In this document: one piece after another, positions 34,031-45,000 of the stretch
Layout: each line of letters starts with the position of its first letter
Position numbering within the stretch: position 1 is the stretch's first letter
Assembly (NCBI GenBank): GCA_003254925.1
Contig: QANZ01050724.1
Location: 52,841 to 116,840 of the forward strand
Direction of reading: 5' to 3'
DNA: 64,000 bases
DNA from: Chamaecrista fasciculata
Taxonomy: Eukaryota; Streptophyta; Magnoliopsida; Fabales; Fabaceae
Position numbers and translations under genes: made by a program
The notes under the pieces: model-generated
What the model was told of the DNA's origin: nothing
Database searches by the model: none
What the model saw: the letters and a program-made list of their open reading frames with translations, nothing else

Positions 34031-36649
34031 GGCACCAAAATGTAATTTTTAAGTACTGAATTGTAAATTTTTAGGGACTAGATTATATATTTCTCCTGTT
34101 TATTATCTTTTAATTTTATTTTAAAATTTTGATACTACAAAAAATAATATTACCCATGTATATAATAGAAGAGGGACCAAAATGTATATTTTCTGGGGTA
34201 TGAATTATGTATTTTTCTAAATTTTGTTATTAAGTAGTTGTAGAACCAAAAATATTAGTCATATATATACTGAATAATGGACCAATATGTATATTTTTTA
34301 TACGAATTATACATTTTCTCTCAATAGTGTATAGTACAAAAAAAATATTATCCATACATATACGGGAAGAGTGTCCAAACTATAAAGTTTTGGGATTCAA
34401 GAATTATACAAAACAACAAGGTGTGACATGTGAACAAAAAAAATATTATTTGCAAAATGCCTCTAAGATTCAAACTCATGTCTTTTCCATTTTTTCGTTG
34501 CTCAAACATCACTCAACCACACGGTAAAGCTTATGCTATGTTCAACAAAAAATAAAGTCATTATCCACACTTGGCACATTCCCAACATGTAAATAGAGCT
34601 GTTTTTTGGAATCTTGATTATATATTTTATCTTATGGATCAAAATGTAAATAACATGGACTGAATTATTTTATTTTAAATTTTGAAGCTAAAAAATATTA
34701 TTAATATAATTGAAAAAAATAGAGGAAGGAATACCAATATATCAAAAATTATATATTTTGATGACTCAAGTATTGATTTATTGAGTTGGTATAATTTCAA
34801 NGATTTTAGCATCACTAAACAGGATATCAATTAATGAAAGTGAGGGGTTTGCAACCCATCTAAGAGGACCCATCATGACAAATTGACAAAACAATTAGCT
34901 GCCCAATTAACAGATTTAGTGATTCAACTAAAGCTACAACCAACAAACTCAAAACAACAATAATTATTTAAAAAATGCCGCCATGGAAGTAAACAAGAGA
35001 CGACGTCGTGGACATACTTGACCAGAATAAAACTCTACTGAGCACCCAAAAACCAGAATCGAACCAAGAAGCCGCCGTGGAAGCCAAACCAGAAGCCATC
35101 GGGAAATGCCTAGCCTGTAGTCGCCGTCGTAGAGAAAGTCATACTAGATCGACATCGTGAGATCCCTGATTCAAAACGCTGCTGTCACAAAACCCTTGAA
35201 ATAAAGTAACACACTTCTTTTTTAGTTAGGTAATTTCTGGAATATACAACATGCGATCACACTTTTAATGATTTAATATTAGTTTAAAAAATGACACTTA
35301 AAAAAAATTATCATGCATGGAGTTTTTGGGTGACTCTTCTTTCAAACTCAGCTCATAATTCATAGGAATGAATGAATTTGCAATATAGTTTTAGTATGAA
35401 ACGATTTAAATGTAAAAGGCATGAACCTCTCAACCACCCAAAATTTGAATGTTTAATTTTCTGAAACATTCAAACGTATTTATAATTTAGTAATTTTTAA
35501 GTTTACATTTCATTAGAATTTAAATCAGTACCGTTGACAAATTGTACTTTTTTCATTGACCGTTGTACTTCAATGTACGGAAAACAATATGCATATGTCT
35601 CTATCTCGCACGAACATATAAATAAAGATATATTTTAGTTATGACTTGGAAAATTCAAAATTATTTTTCAAATGTTTTATTTTATATTGATATTTACCGA
35701 CAACGCAAAAATTAAAATATCAAGAAAATACAATTTAAATATTGTATATATGAACGTAACCCAATAAAAAAAGTATATCAAAAGATAACGAGGAGTAATG
35801 ATTTGACTAGTATACTATGTTTTGTCCAATGAATTGGGACCTTGTGTGTTGGAAAGGTGAGGTGGCAATGGCGTGTTTGGGGGAGTAAGTGGGGACACTT
35901 GAAGCAAATGGAGAATATTTTATTACCTTCCATTTTGAAATAGAATCATTTTAGGAAGAATTTTAGTTTAGGGTAATGCTATAAAAAATTTTATTGCTGG
36001 AGTGATAGAGTTTTAGAGTCTATCTTTCTCCCATCAATCACTCATGTATTAAAGGGGATAAAGAGTTGATTACTTCATTAAAATTCAGAGACAAATTTAC
36101 ATTCTTTATATATAATTTCCATTTTTATAATGCAATAAATGCACCTTAACAAGTCCCTTAGGGCACTCGTTAACATTACTATTATAAAAAGTTATTTAAA
36201 CAATGCGTCTTTTTATAGCATTACTCTTTTAATTTAAAACTTATTAATTATGGGTCCCAAATAAGTAATAAATGAAAATAATCACAAATTTATTATAAAA
36301 TTCTCTTATAAATATGTGACACGTAATAAAAAAATTATACATACTCAATTATAGTAAAAAAAAAATCATATTTTTTTATAGGAAACAACTTTACATAAAA
36401 AATACTAGTCAATTTGCATACCGGAAGAAAGATATTAGTAAATTTACTTAATTTTGTTTTTAAAGTTATTTTAAATAAATTTATCAAATGTTTTTCTATA
36501 ATTGTACACGAATATTGGGAAATAGTTGAAATGTTAAAAATGTTATCCTCCAAAAAAAAGAGAGGTAGGCAGGCTAGACACCCTACCGGATGCACGCAAA
36601 GTTGCCTACCACAACTCAGGACAAATTGACACATACTTCTTTCTTTTTA
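34031..36649. other. Gene-free AT-rich region
   Basis: It contains decayed repeats with aatgtatattttc and gaccaatatgtatat runs, an N at 34801, and a GC-richer patch at 34980-35200 (repeated gccgccgtggaagcc-type words, no long open frame) that looks like old retroelement sequence. A short frame at 36414-36629 has no recognisable motif. No gene is supported. Confidence 0.45.
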
Positions 36650-37205
36650 GGCCAAAGTCCTATTTTGGTCCCCCAGTTATGTTCTTTGTTCCAAATAGGT
36701 CCCCCAGTTATTTTTTGTTCCATATTGGTCCCCCAGTTATGCAAAACTTGAAAAAGTTGGTCCCTCTAACGTTTTCCATCCATTTTTCTGTTAAAAAAAG
36801 AGGAAAAATAAACTTTCATCCCCAAAAGTTTTATTTTCTTATATTAAGGTCATTTTCTTTTTATAATAGGATCAAAACGTAAGAAAAGAAAGTAAATTAA
36901 GATTTTAAGTGAATTTACCCAAAAAATTCAAAAAAATTTAAGTGAATTTACCCAAAAAAATTACTTTCTTTTCTTACGTTTTGATCCTATTATAAAAAGA
37001 AAAGGACCTTAATATAAGAAAATAAAACTTTTGGGGATGAAAGTTTATTTTTCTCTTTTTTTAACGGAAAAATAGATGGAAAACGTTAGAGGGAACAACT
37101 TTTTCAAGTTTTGCATAACTGGGGGACCAATATGGAACAAAAAATAACTGGGGGACCTATTTGGAACAAGGAGCATAACTGAGGGACCAAAATAGGACTT
37201 TGGCC
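36650..37205. repeat. Large fold-back (hairpin) element
   Basis: Left arm 36650-36895 (246 bp) and right arm 36961-37205 (245 bp) are almost perfect reverse complements around a 65-bp spacer. The ends are ggccaaagtcctattttggt and its complement. Inside the arms are three ggtcccccagttat units and the words gcaaaacttgaaaaagtt and aacttttggggatgaaag. The flanking 9-mers are ttcttttta (36641-36649) and tccttttta (37206-37214), one mismatch apart, fitting a Mutator-type 9-bp duplication. Both arms translate outward to the same meaningless peptide, which confirms the symmetry. It has no coding role; a transcript would form a very long hairpin. Confidence 0.85.
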
Positions 37206-37214
37206 TCCTTTTTA

Positions 37215-39081
37215 TAATAAGAAAAATAGAATCATTATACAAACAAAGGTTCAGATTGTTGATTTTTTTTTACTGTTATTTTATTTTAACATATAATAAT
37301 TTCTTTGATCTAAAATAATTATATATTATTTTTCAAAAAATAAAATAAAATTGAAGATAAAAAATTTATGAGAAAAAGAAAGAGAAATTTTGGGGGAAAG
37401 AAGAGAAGGATTAAATAGAAACGTGAGTGAGAAAGAGACTTGAGAAAAAGGTTGTGCATTTATTTCAGTTTCGGCATTTTTCGCCCTTGTTTCGCGCGCT
37501 CTATCACTCGCGTGATCCACACTCCACCCATACTCTACAGTCTACACTTCTATATGTTAATATATTTTAATTTTATCTTTAATATTTATTTATTGTCAAT
37601 TTGACTTCTACAATTTTATATTTTTAATTAATTTTATCATTTAATAATTTTTTTAATAAATTAACTACATTTTTATTATATTAAATTTGAGTTTTTTACT
37701 TTTAATTTACATTATAGGTTACTGTTCATATAAAATTTATCAAAATATTTAGTTAAAGTTAGAGAATAAAATAAAATTAATTAAAATATAAAAATTTAAG
37801 AACATTAAAAAATATTTGAAAAAAGTAATTTTTCCTTAGATTATTAATGAATAATTTTTTTAAATTAGTTTATCCAATATTTTTTGGAGTCTTTCTCTTT
37901 CTTAAACTATTCGACTATCATTCATATGGTTTATTCTATATATTGAAGTCTCTAAATATTTTTTTATATGATCAAATCACCTAAAATTTTATATTTTAAA
38001 TCAATATATAAATTAGTTCTTTTATAATATGAGTTCACATTTTAATTTTGACAAAAACACTTTGCTTGTCTCAAGATTTTACATTAATTTTTAATTACAT
38101 TCTCAAAATTTGTTTATTATTGTTTTTATTTTCAAAGTTTCATATTTTGATCAACCATATGCCTTTTGTCTATCTTCATTTAATAACTTAACAATCAACG
38201 TACTTCATCTTAATTTTTAATATAAGTTTGGATTTGAATTTGTTCTCCTAATAATCTTACGTTACATATTATTAGTTATATAAAGTCTATTGTTAATTCA
38301 TTGGATGATGTAAGAATAAAGAAAAAATCAATAAAAATATTAAATTTTGATAACAAATTTGACAATAAACAAACTTAGAGGACGAAATTAAAAATTGATA
38401 TAAATTTTGAGGATAAAAAATACTTTTGCCTTTAATTTTGTAAAGTCTAATATACACTTATTACTATTATGATAATATTTGTTGAAAGTCATAAAATCAA
38501 TATTTTTTATTTATTTAATTTTATTATTCTAAATAAATCTCAATAAAAATAGATTTAAGACACGAAATACATTACTGTCACCACTTTCAATTATATGTTT
38601 ATTCTTTTAAATGTTTTGTTTTTGTTAACTATTATAGTAATGAAAATAAAAGGGTACACGAGAATATAGTCAATTATTCAAACGTTATATAGAGACTACA
38701 AAATGATTCCATAACTACCGCATTTGTTTGTGTCATGTTCTTTTTAAGAAGTTGAAGTGAAGAAGAAAAGCATAATAATAAAGTTCCTAGGTTGCACACT
38801 TGAATCCAACACAAAAAAAAAAATCAGAAGATTTATATACATTTTTTATCATTGTTACAAAATTTATTAATATAACTTTTTTTATAATTATGAACAAATA
38901 AAAAACAAATTGTAATTGGAACATAATTTGATTAAATCAGTGCAATTTTATTGAGTTATTTATTAAAGAACTGCGGAATTGGATTAAGGTTTAATTTATG
39001 ATAAAGTGAGATGATTTGGCACAATATAAAATATTAGAAAACAGAACGTAAAGACGACGAAATAAGCATACATATTTTATA
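37215..39081. other. Very AT-rich spacer
   Basis: About 1.9 kb of AT-rich sequence. A segment near 38230-38450 resembles decayed MITE DNA (gacaataaacaaacttagag). No exon, RNA gene or intact element is seen. Confidence 0.5.
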
Positions 39082-39501
39082 CTAGGGGCTTTGCGTGCCC
39101 TAACGGGCACGCAAATATGTATGTAAAATAAATAATGGACTAAATTGTTAACTTAGTAAAGAAAGAGAGACTAAATAGTAAATTTTCTCTTATTTTTAAT
39201 TTCATAGACTATAGTTTTGAACATGGACGACCAGAAAGGGGTGGAGCCATATAATATTAGACTAGGGCTTTGCGTGCCCTAACGGGCACGCAAATATGTA
39301 TGTAAAATAAATAAAGGACTAAATTGTTAACTTAGTAAAGAAAGAGAGACCAAATAGTAAATTTTCTCTTATTTTTAATTTCATAGACTATAGTTTTGAA
39401 CATGGACGACCAGAAAGGGGTGGAGCCATATAATATTAGACTAGGGCTTTGCGTGCCCTAACGGGCACGCAAATATGTATGTAAAATAAATAAAGGACTA
39501 A
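39082..39501 (-). repeat. Tandem array of Helitron-like units (about 179 bp)
   Basis: Two full units (39082-39261 and 39262-39440) and a partial third (39441-39501, cut at the N at 39502) are nearly identical. On the minus strand each full unit begins TCTAATATTATATGG and ends with a hairpin of 11-bp stem and 4-nt loop (tttgcgtgccc, gtta, gggcacgcaaa), then gcc and CTAG followed by T. A 5' TC, a 3' hairpin and a CTRR end before T are the marks of Helitron transposons. Units abut head to tail. They carry no coding capacity. The assignment rests on end structure only. Confidence 0.55.
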
Positions 39502-39880
39502 NCCAATAAAAAATGAAGAGTTTTGAAATATAGATCTATTAAATTATATAAATTATAACTATGAATAGTAAGGATTATAATTTTTTTATTTATTATTATC
39601 ATTCATCTTTCTCTTTCTTTATTTTCACTCATTTTATATAACTCAGCCATAGTATACTTTAACTTATCAATATGTTTTCCTCTAAAACTTAAGATTCTAA
39701 AGCATAAAGTCTGGACCCTTTCGGGCTACGGAATTGGACTTGTAGGTCCCATCTTAGAATTGATTCAAACACCCTAAATGGATTAATGGTTACGACCCAA
39801 TGGGCCTCTATTTTCAGAAGTTGTATTAGGATACAACTTTGCCTTTTAAGTTATGATATCAAAATTTTGTTGAGAGAGAA

Positions 39881-40624
39881 AGGTGTGTTGGGTATGCCGT
39901 GATCTTATACCTGCCATCTTATATACTATGGTATCTTGGATGTCTGGCGTCTGGTAACGTCATGATGTCGTCATACGTCGACATCCAAGATAACGATACC
40001 CTGTCATCAGATGACAGCAAAAAGAGTGTGATCTGATGTCGACACAAAAACCATGTTATCTTAAATGATGACAGAGTTTGCAAGGACATTTTTCAATCAA
40101 AGTTCCAATTTTACCCTTTTTGGTTTATTTATTTATTTTAATAAAACTTACTATATATTTGGTTCCTAAATTTAGAACTAGTCAACTAATTTGTTAATGA
40201 ATAATCAAAATATATGACTCATTTATCAAATTATTTCAATTGTTAATAATTTAGTCACTGGGTCAAATTTAGGGACCAAAAAGAAATTTAATATAAATTT
40301 AGGGATAAAAAAGTTTTAATAAGTATAAATTTAGAGATCAAAAAATATAAAATCAGTTCAAATTTAATGACTAAATCATATATTTATTTTGAAAATATTA
40401 ATATATGTTTTTAAGATGTTAATAAGGGTAAATATGAAAATTTAAAGAAGATTAATGTTATTCACAATAGAGTACCAAACATATGCATCTTATATCTCTG
40501 ACATCTACTGTTGTCATACCAAACATTAATATTATAAATATCAGATGTCTTATACTATGGTATGACATACCACGACATCTGAGATATTACGAAATTTGAG
40601 ATGATAGCGTACCAAACGCACCCT
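39881..40624. repeat. Candidate MITE with nested insertion
   Basis: The left end aggtgtgttgggtatgcc is roughly complementary to the right end (gcgtaccaaacgcaccct). Both inner flanks are rich in words such as tatggtatcttggatgtc and atactatggtatgacatac. Between about 40150 and 40390 lies another decayed element with agggaccaaaaag runs. It has no coding potential. Confidence 0.45.
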
Positions 40625-40983
40625 TAATATTTTTCCAATATTTTTTTAGTAAGTTTCATTTTTTTATATTATTATTTATGGAATTTACGATTGAAAACGA
40701 AAAAATTAATAGTTTTTTTTCTCCCCACCCCCATGCAACCATTATGGATACTGATATACTGAAACGTTACATTCTTAAAATTACATGACACGACATGATA
40801 TATATTTTTATATATAAATAATAAAAAATTTATAAATTTTTTATGAAAATTTTAAAAATTACAATATCTATTCATAATATATATCATATGTGATATTATT
40901 TTTTATTGTTTGTCATGATAAAGTTACAAAATTAATTTGATATTTTAAAACTTATAAATATGTGTCGTATATCAAAATGAAGT

Positions 40984-41249
40984 TTGATGAAGGTTGTGGG
41001 CTCTAAGCTCAATAGAGAATGGGAGCTTTGTGTGAGTCATGTGCTGTGTGAAGGGAATCGCTCGGCGGATGTTTTGGCGAATTTAGGCTTCGATCTGGAC
41101 AGCCTGAAGACGGTGTGGAGGAAGCCGCCGACGCCTATGTGTTTGCCGCTGCTGGAAGATGGGATGTGCACATTGTTGCCTAGGAATTTCTAGCTTTCTT
41201 TGTGTTTTTTCTGGGTCTTGGCCGTGAGGCCCCTTTGCTGTACCAAAAA
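40984..41249 (+). mobile_element. 3' tail of a second LINE
   Basis: The fragment encodes LNREWELCVSHVLCEGNRSA followed by DVLANLGFDLDSL, the C-terminal RNase H-like end of plant LINE ORF2, and a short 3' UTR ending in a run of A. The 10-bp sequence aaaatgaagt flanks it at 40974-40983 and 41250-41259, an apparent target-site duplication. It is a heavily 5'-truncated insertion, and a different subfamily from the 28.8-kb LINE, judged by the unrelated C-terminus. Confidence 0.75.
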
Positions 41250-41266
41250 AAAATGAAGTGTCAATG

Positions 41267-41454
41267 TTTTTTTGGTTGCCTAAGATATCTCCCAGCCCGA
41301 TGAGTTAAAGACTAATCCTCCGCTGATCTGAGCTCCATTTAAGGGTTTGTCGCTGGCTAATTGGTTACTGCATATACAAGGCGGGAATCGAACTCCTGAC
41401 ACTTGTTTAAACGACCTAATAAACTAACCACTAGACCAACTAAAATTGGTTTGA
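41267..41454 (-). mobile_element. tRNA-derived SINE
   Basis: Read on the minus strand it starts near aattttagttggtctagtgg, with an A-box-like tctagtggtta (41425-41435) and a B box gttcgattcc (41384-41393) spaced as in RNA polymerase III promoters. About 110 bp of non-tRNA body follow, then an A7 tail (T7 at 41267-41273). The flanks gtgtcaatgtt (41258-41268) and atgtcgatgtt (41455-41465) differ at two positions and may be the target-site duplication. It sits directly behind the A-tail of the LINE fragment. Confidence 0.8.
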
Positions 41455-41715
41455 ATGTCGATGTTTTATAGTCGTGTTATATAGTGTAAATGATTTTTTT
41501 TTTATAAAAAATACAGAAAAATATTGGAACGGGATCTTGAAGTAAAAAAGAACGTAGACGCGCGTGGGAAGTGAAAGTGTTGGTGAGTGGCACAAACACA
41601 AATAGTAATATATAGAGAAATAAAGAAATAAATATAAAATGAAATGAAAGTGTTGGTGAGCGGGACCCACCACTCTGAAATCAAAAGGCACAAAAGTTGT
41701 GTACCCTCATCCTCC

Positions 41716-41723
41716 TATTTATA
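41716..41723 (+). promoter_or_regulatory. Possible TATA box of the H+-ATPase gene
   Basis: The motif tatttata is followed by a CT-rich leader with cttcttcttcttctc-type repeats up to the ATG at 42041. CT-rich 5' leaders are common in highly expressed plant genes. Inference from motif and position. Confidence 0.5.
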
Positions 41724-42040
41724 GAGAGAGAGATATATAGCATTAAGATTATACATATATATATATAAACCCCTCTCTAAGAGTACTCTTCCCAAGAGAG
41801 GGACACCATCGGCCATTTTTTCTCTTCCGATTCTCACATCTCTCTATTATCGTCGTCGTCTTCTTCTTCTTCTCTGTTTCCGCATTTACTTCCTTAATTA
41901 CTCTTTAATTTCTTCATTTCTCTCCACTTTATTGTTCTTCTCAATTGACTATATGACTCTCTAGTCTTTACTCTTTTGCTCCTTTTATCTGCGCCTCTTT
42001 TTCCCTCTCTGTTCCATAATTCCTCTCTGCTACTCTCAAC

Positions 42041-45000
42041 ATGGGAGGTATCAGCCTCGAGGAGATCAAAAACGAGAACGTTGATCTGGTAATCTACTAC
42101 AGTTCTCTTTTTCTCTGTGTATTTCACTTTTGTTTCCTCACTGACTCTTGTACAATCAATTAATTGATAACTGCGGTTGTTTGTTTCATTTACCAAACTC
42201 GATCAGATATCTTTTTCCGTAACCGAAATATTGAATCTCCTTTTTGTGAAATTTCTGCTCATTTTTAGGTATAGGTTTCTGGTATTGTTTGGTTTGGTTG
42301 AGTTTAGTTTGGCCGTGATGTTAATTTATTACTCTGTGTACGGTTGAGTTATTTTGTTATTTTATGAGGATGATAGCATCATCGCATGTCTTCTCGCCGC
42401 GTGAGCTGAAAGAAATGAGAAATCCTTTTTGTGTTTCTGCTGCTACCGTCCTTTGATCTCTCAAAGTGCCGGAGAAAACCGGACCCACTTTGTGTGGGTT
42501 CAGGTTCGTTTCTAAGAAAGCATTTCGTTCTTTTTTCACCCTCATTTTTTTTGTTTTGTTTTGTGCAGCTCGTACTTTTTCTTTTGGCCAAACGCGTACA
42601 GCGTACTTTAATGTCAATTAATTATAAACATATATATGTTATGATTTTCAGTGTTTACCATGAGAAGATGATGAAATGCTTTTTGAAAAATTAGTATGAA
42701 TTGATAGGAAAACGTTCATCTTAATATGGAGGGAGCTAGAAACCCGCACTCTATAATCGCAAAAAAGATGGGATTTTCTTTCGTAATCAGGAAGATAGGA
42801 TTTCATGTACCTGCTTTGGTTGAAATTTAACAGAGTTAATTCTGTTTTATTTTTTTAAAAAAACTATTAAGGATATCCTGAATATTCGAATTATTTCGTA
42901 CGGCGTCTAATTTATTAGAGTTTTGATATAAAAAAAGATTTCCTAAAAATAATAATAAAAAACTGTATATCTGTCTCTAAAATTTTTCAAAGAAAAAAAT
43001 TTAAAGCTTTAAAAAATCTGAGTTCTTCGTATCGTTACAATATTTTTTTTATTATTGATTTTTTGTCCTATTTTTTTCTGTGGTAATATTATCTTCTTAT
43101 TTCTTAATCAATTCTCTTTTATTCTTGCGGGAGACGGTTATATGGTTGTCATTTGCTGGGCCCGTGAAGTGGCACCTGTACTTTCCTTCCTTCGGTTATA
43201 TAATAATTTCCTTTAAAATATATATATATATATAATAATTTCCATTTTTTTGGGTTAAATTATAGGTTTTCTCTGCCTATTTTTATTATTTGTTTTAGTC
43301 TTTTAATTAGAGTTTAAGCTGAAACAATTTTTTATTTGCTGTTTATTATATTAGAGATAATGATTATTAGTCGATTAAACTACTTACAAAAAAAATCCAA
43401 GAGATGTTAAATGATGTGAAATGATTAATTTTTTATCTTGAAATGGAACTTTCATTTATGAAAATGGTGGAGGAATGGATATGGGACAATCTTTTCTATA
43501 GTTACAACGACATATCGTCCGAGGAGGGAGATAAATTTACTAACGAAAATGTTAAACATGGGTAGCCATTTTCGTACTTAGCGTATGCCACAGAGAGAGA
43601 GTGAGAGAGCGAGTAAATAAATGATTGTGCTTCATATAGGTGGTAAAATACCATTCCTGCTATTTAACATTTGGAAATAACGAATATAAACGATTTATGA
43701 CCAGGAACGGATCCCAATAGAGGAAGTGTTTGAGCAGCTGAAATGTTCAAGAGAAGGTCTAACGTCAGACGAAGGAGCCAACCGGCTCCAAGTTTTTGGA
43801 CCAAACAAATTGGAAGAGAAAAAGGCATGCATCTTAACACACTGCTATTTCTCGTCTTTACTTTTCTTCTCATTTAGTTCCCTTCATTGAATCAAAGTAA
43901 TGAATTCATGTTATATTAACAGGAGAGCAAAGTTTTGAAGTTCTTGGGTTTTATGTGGAACCCCTTATCTTGGGTCATGGAAGCTGCTGCTATAATGGCC
44001 ATAGCTTTGGCAAACGATGGAAAAAATCCTCCAGATTGGCAGGATTTCGTAGGTATCATTTGTTTACTGGTGATTAACTCCACAATCAGTTTTATCGAGG
44101 AGAACAATGCTGGTAACGCTGCTGCAGCACTTATGGCTGGTTTAGCTCCCAAGACCAAGGTCAAATACTCTCATCCTTAAACTTCTGTAATTTGTATGCA
44201 TGCATTTGTAATGGCGCTATCTTATTGTTGGCTCACTTTTTCTGGCCACAAATTTTAGGTTCTTAGAGATGGACGATGGAGCGAACAAGATGCTGCAATT
44301 TTAGTTCCTGGAGACATAATCAGCATTAAGTTAGGTGATATTATTCCTGCTGATGCCCGTCTTCTTGAGGGTGACTCCCTGAGTGTTGATCAGTCTGCTT
44401 TGACTGGAGAGTCTCTTCCTGTGACAAAGAGCTCGTCAGATGAAGTATTTTCTGGATCAACTGTTAAAAAGGGTGAGATAGAAGCAGTTGTTATCGCTAC
44501 TGGTGTTCACACCTTTTTTGGTAAAGCAGCTCATCTGGTGGACAGCACCAATCAAGTTGGACACTTTCAGAAAGTTCTTACCGCAATTGGTAATTTCTGT
44601 ATTTGCTCAATTGCTGTTGGAATACTCATAGAGCTCATAGTCATGTACCCAATACAGCACCGCAAGTACAGAGAAGGAATTGACAATCTATTGGTTCTAT
44701 TGATTGGAGGAATTCCAATTGCCATGCCTACTGTTTTGTCTGTCACTATGGCTATTGGTTCTCACAGACTTTCTCAACAAGGTGCAATTACAAAGCGAAT
44801 GACAGCTATTGAGGAAATGGCTGGGATGGACGTCCTCTGCAGTGATAAAACTGGGACCCTGACCCTGAATAAGCTAAGTGTTGATAGAAACTTGATTGAG
44901 GTGTTTGCCAAGGGTGTAGAGAAGGAACATGTTATCCTTCTTGCGGCAAGGGCTTCAAGGACTGAAAATCAGGATGCCATAGATGCTGCAATTGTAGGAA

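Noticed and set aside
37045..37242. Minus-strand open frame encoding a peptide starting at 37242, almost identical to one from 36679 on the plus strand
   Set aside because: Both are translations of the two arms of the fold-back element; the identity follows from the inverted repeat and no protein family is recognised.
41267..41454. A possible tRNA gene because of A-box and B-box sequences
   Set aside because: The box pair is followed by a long non-tRNA body and an A-tail, and no cloverleaf with a matching acceptor stem can be formed; it is a SINE.
42357..42617. Minus-strand frames in the first intron of the H+-ATPase gene
   Set aside because: They are inside a normal 1.6-kb first intron with no conserved domain or splice context.
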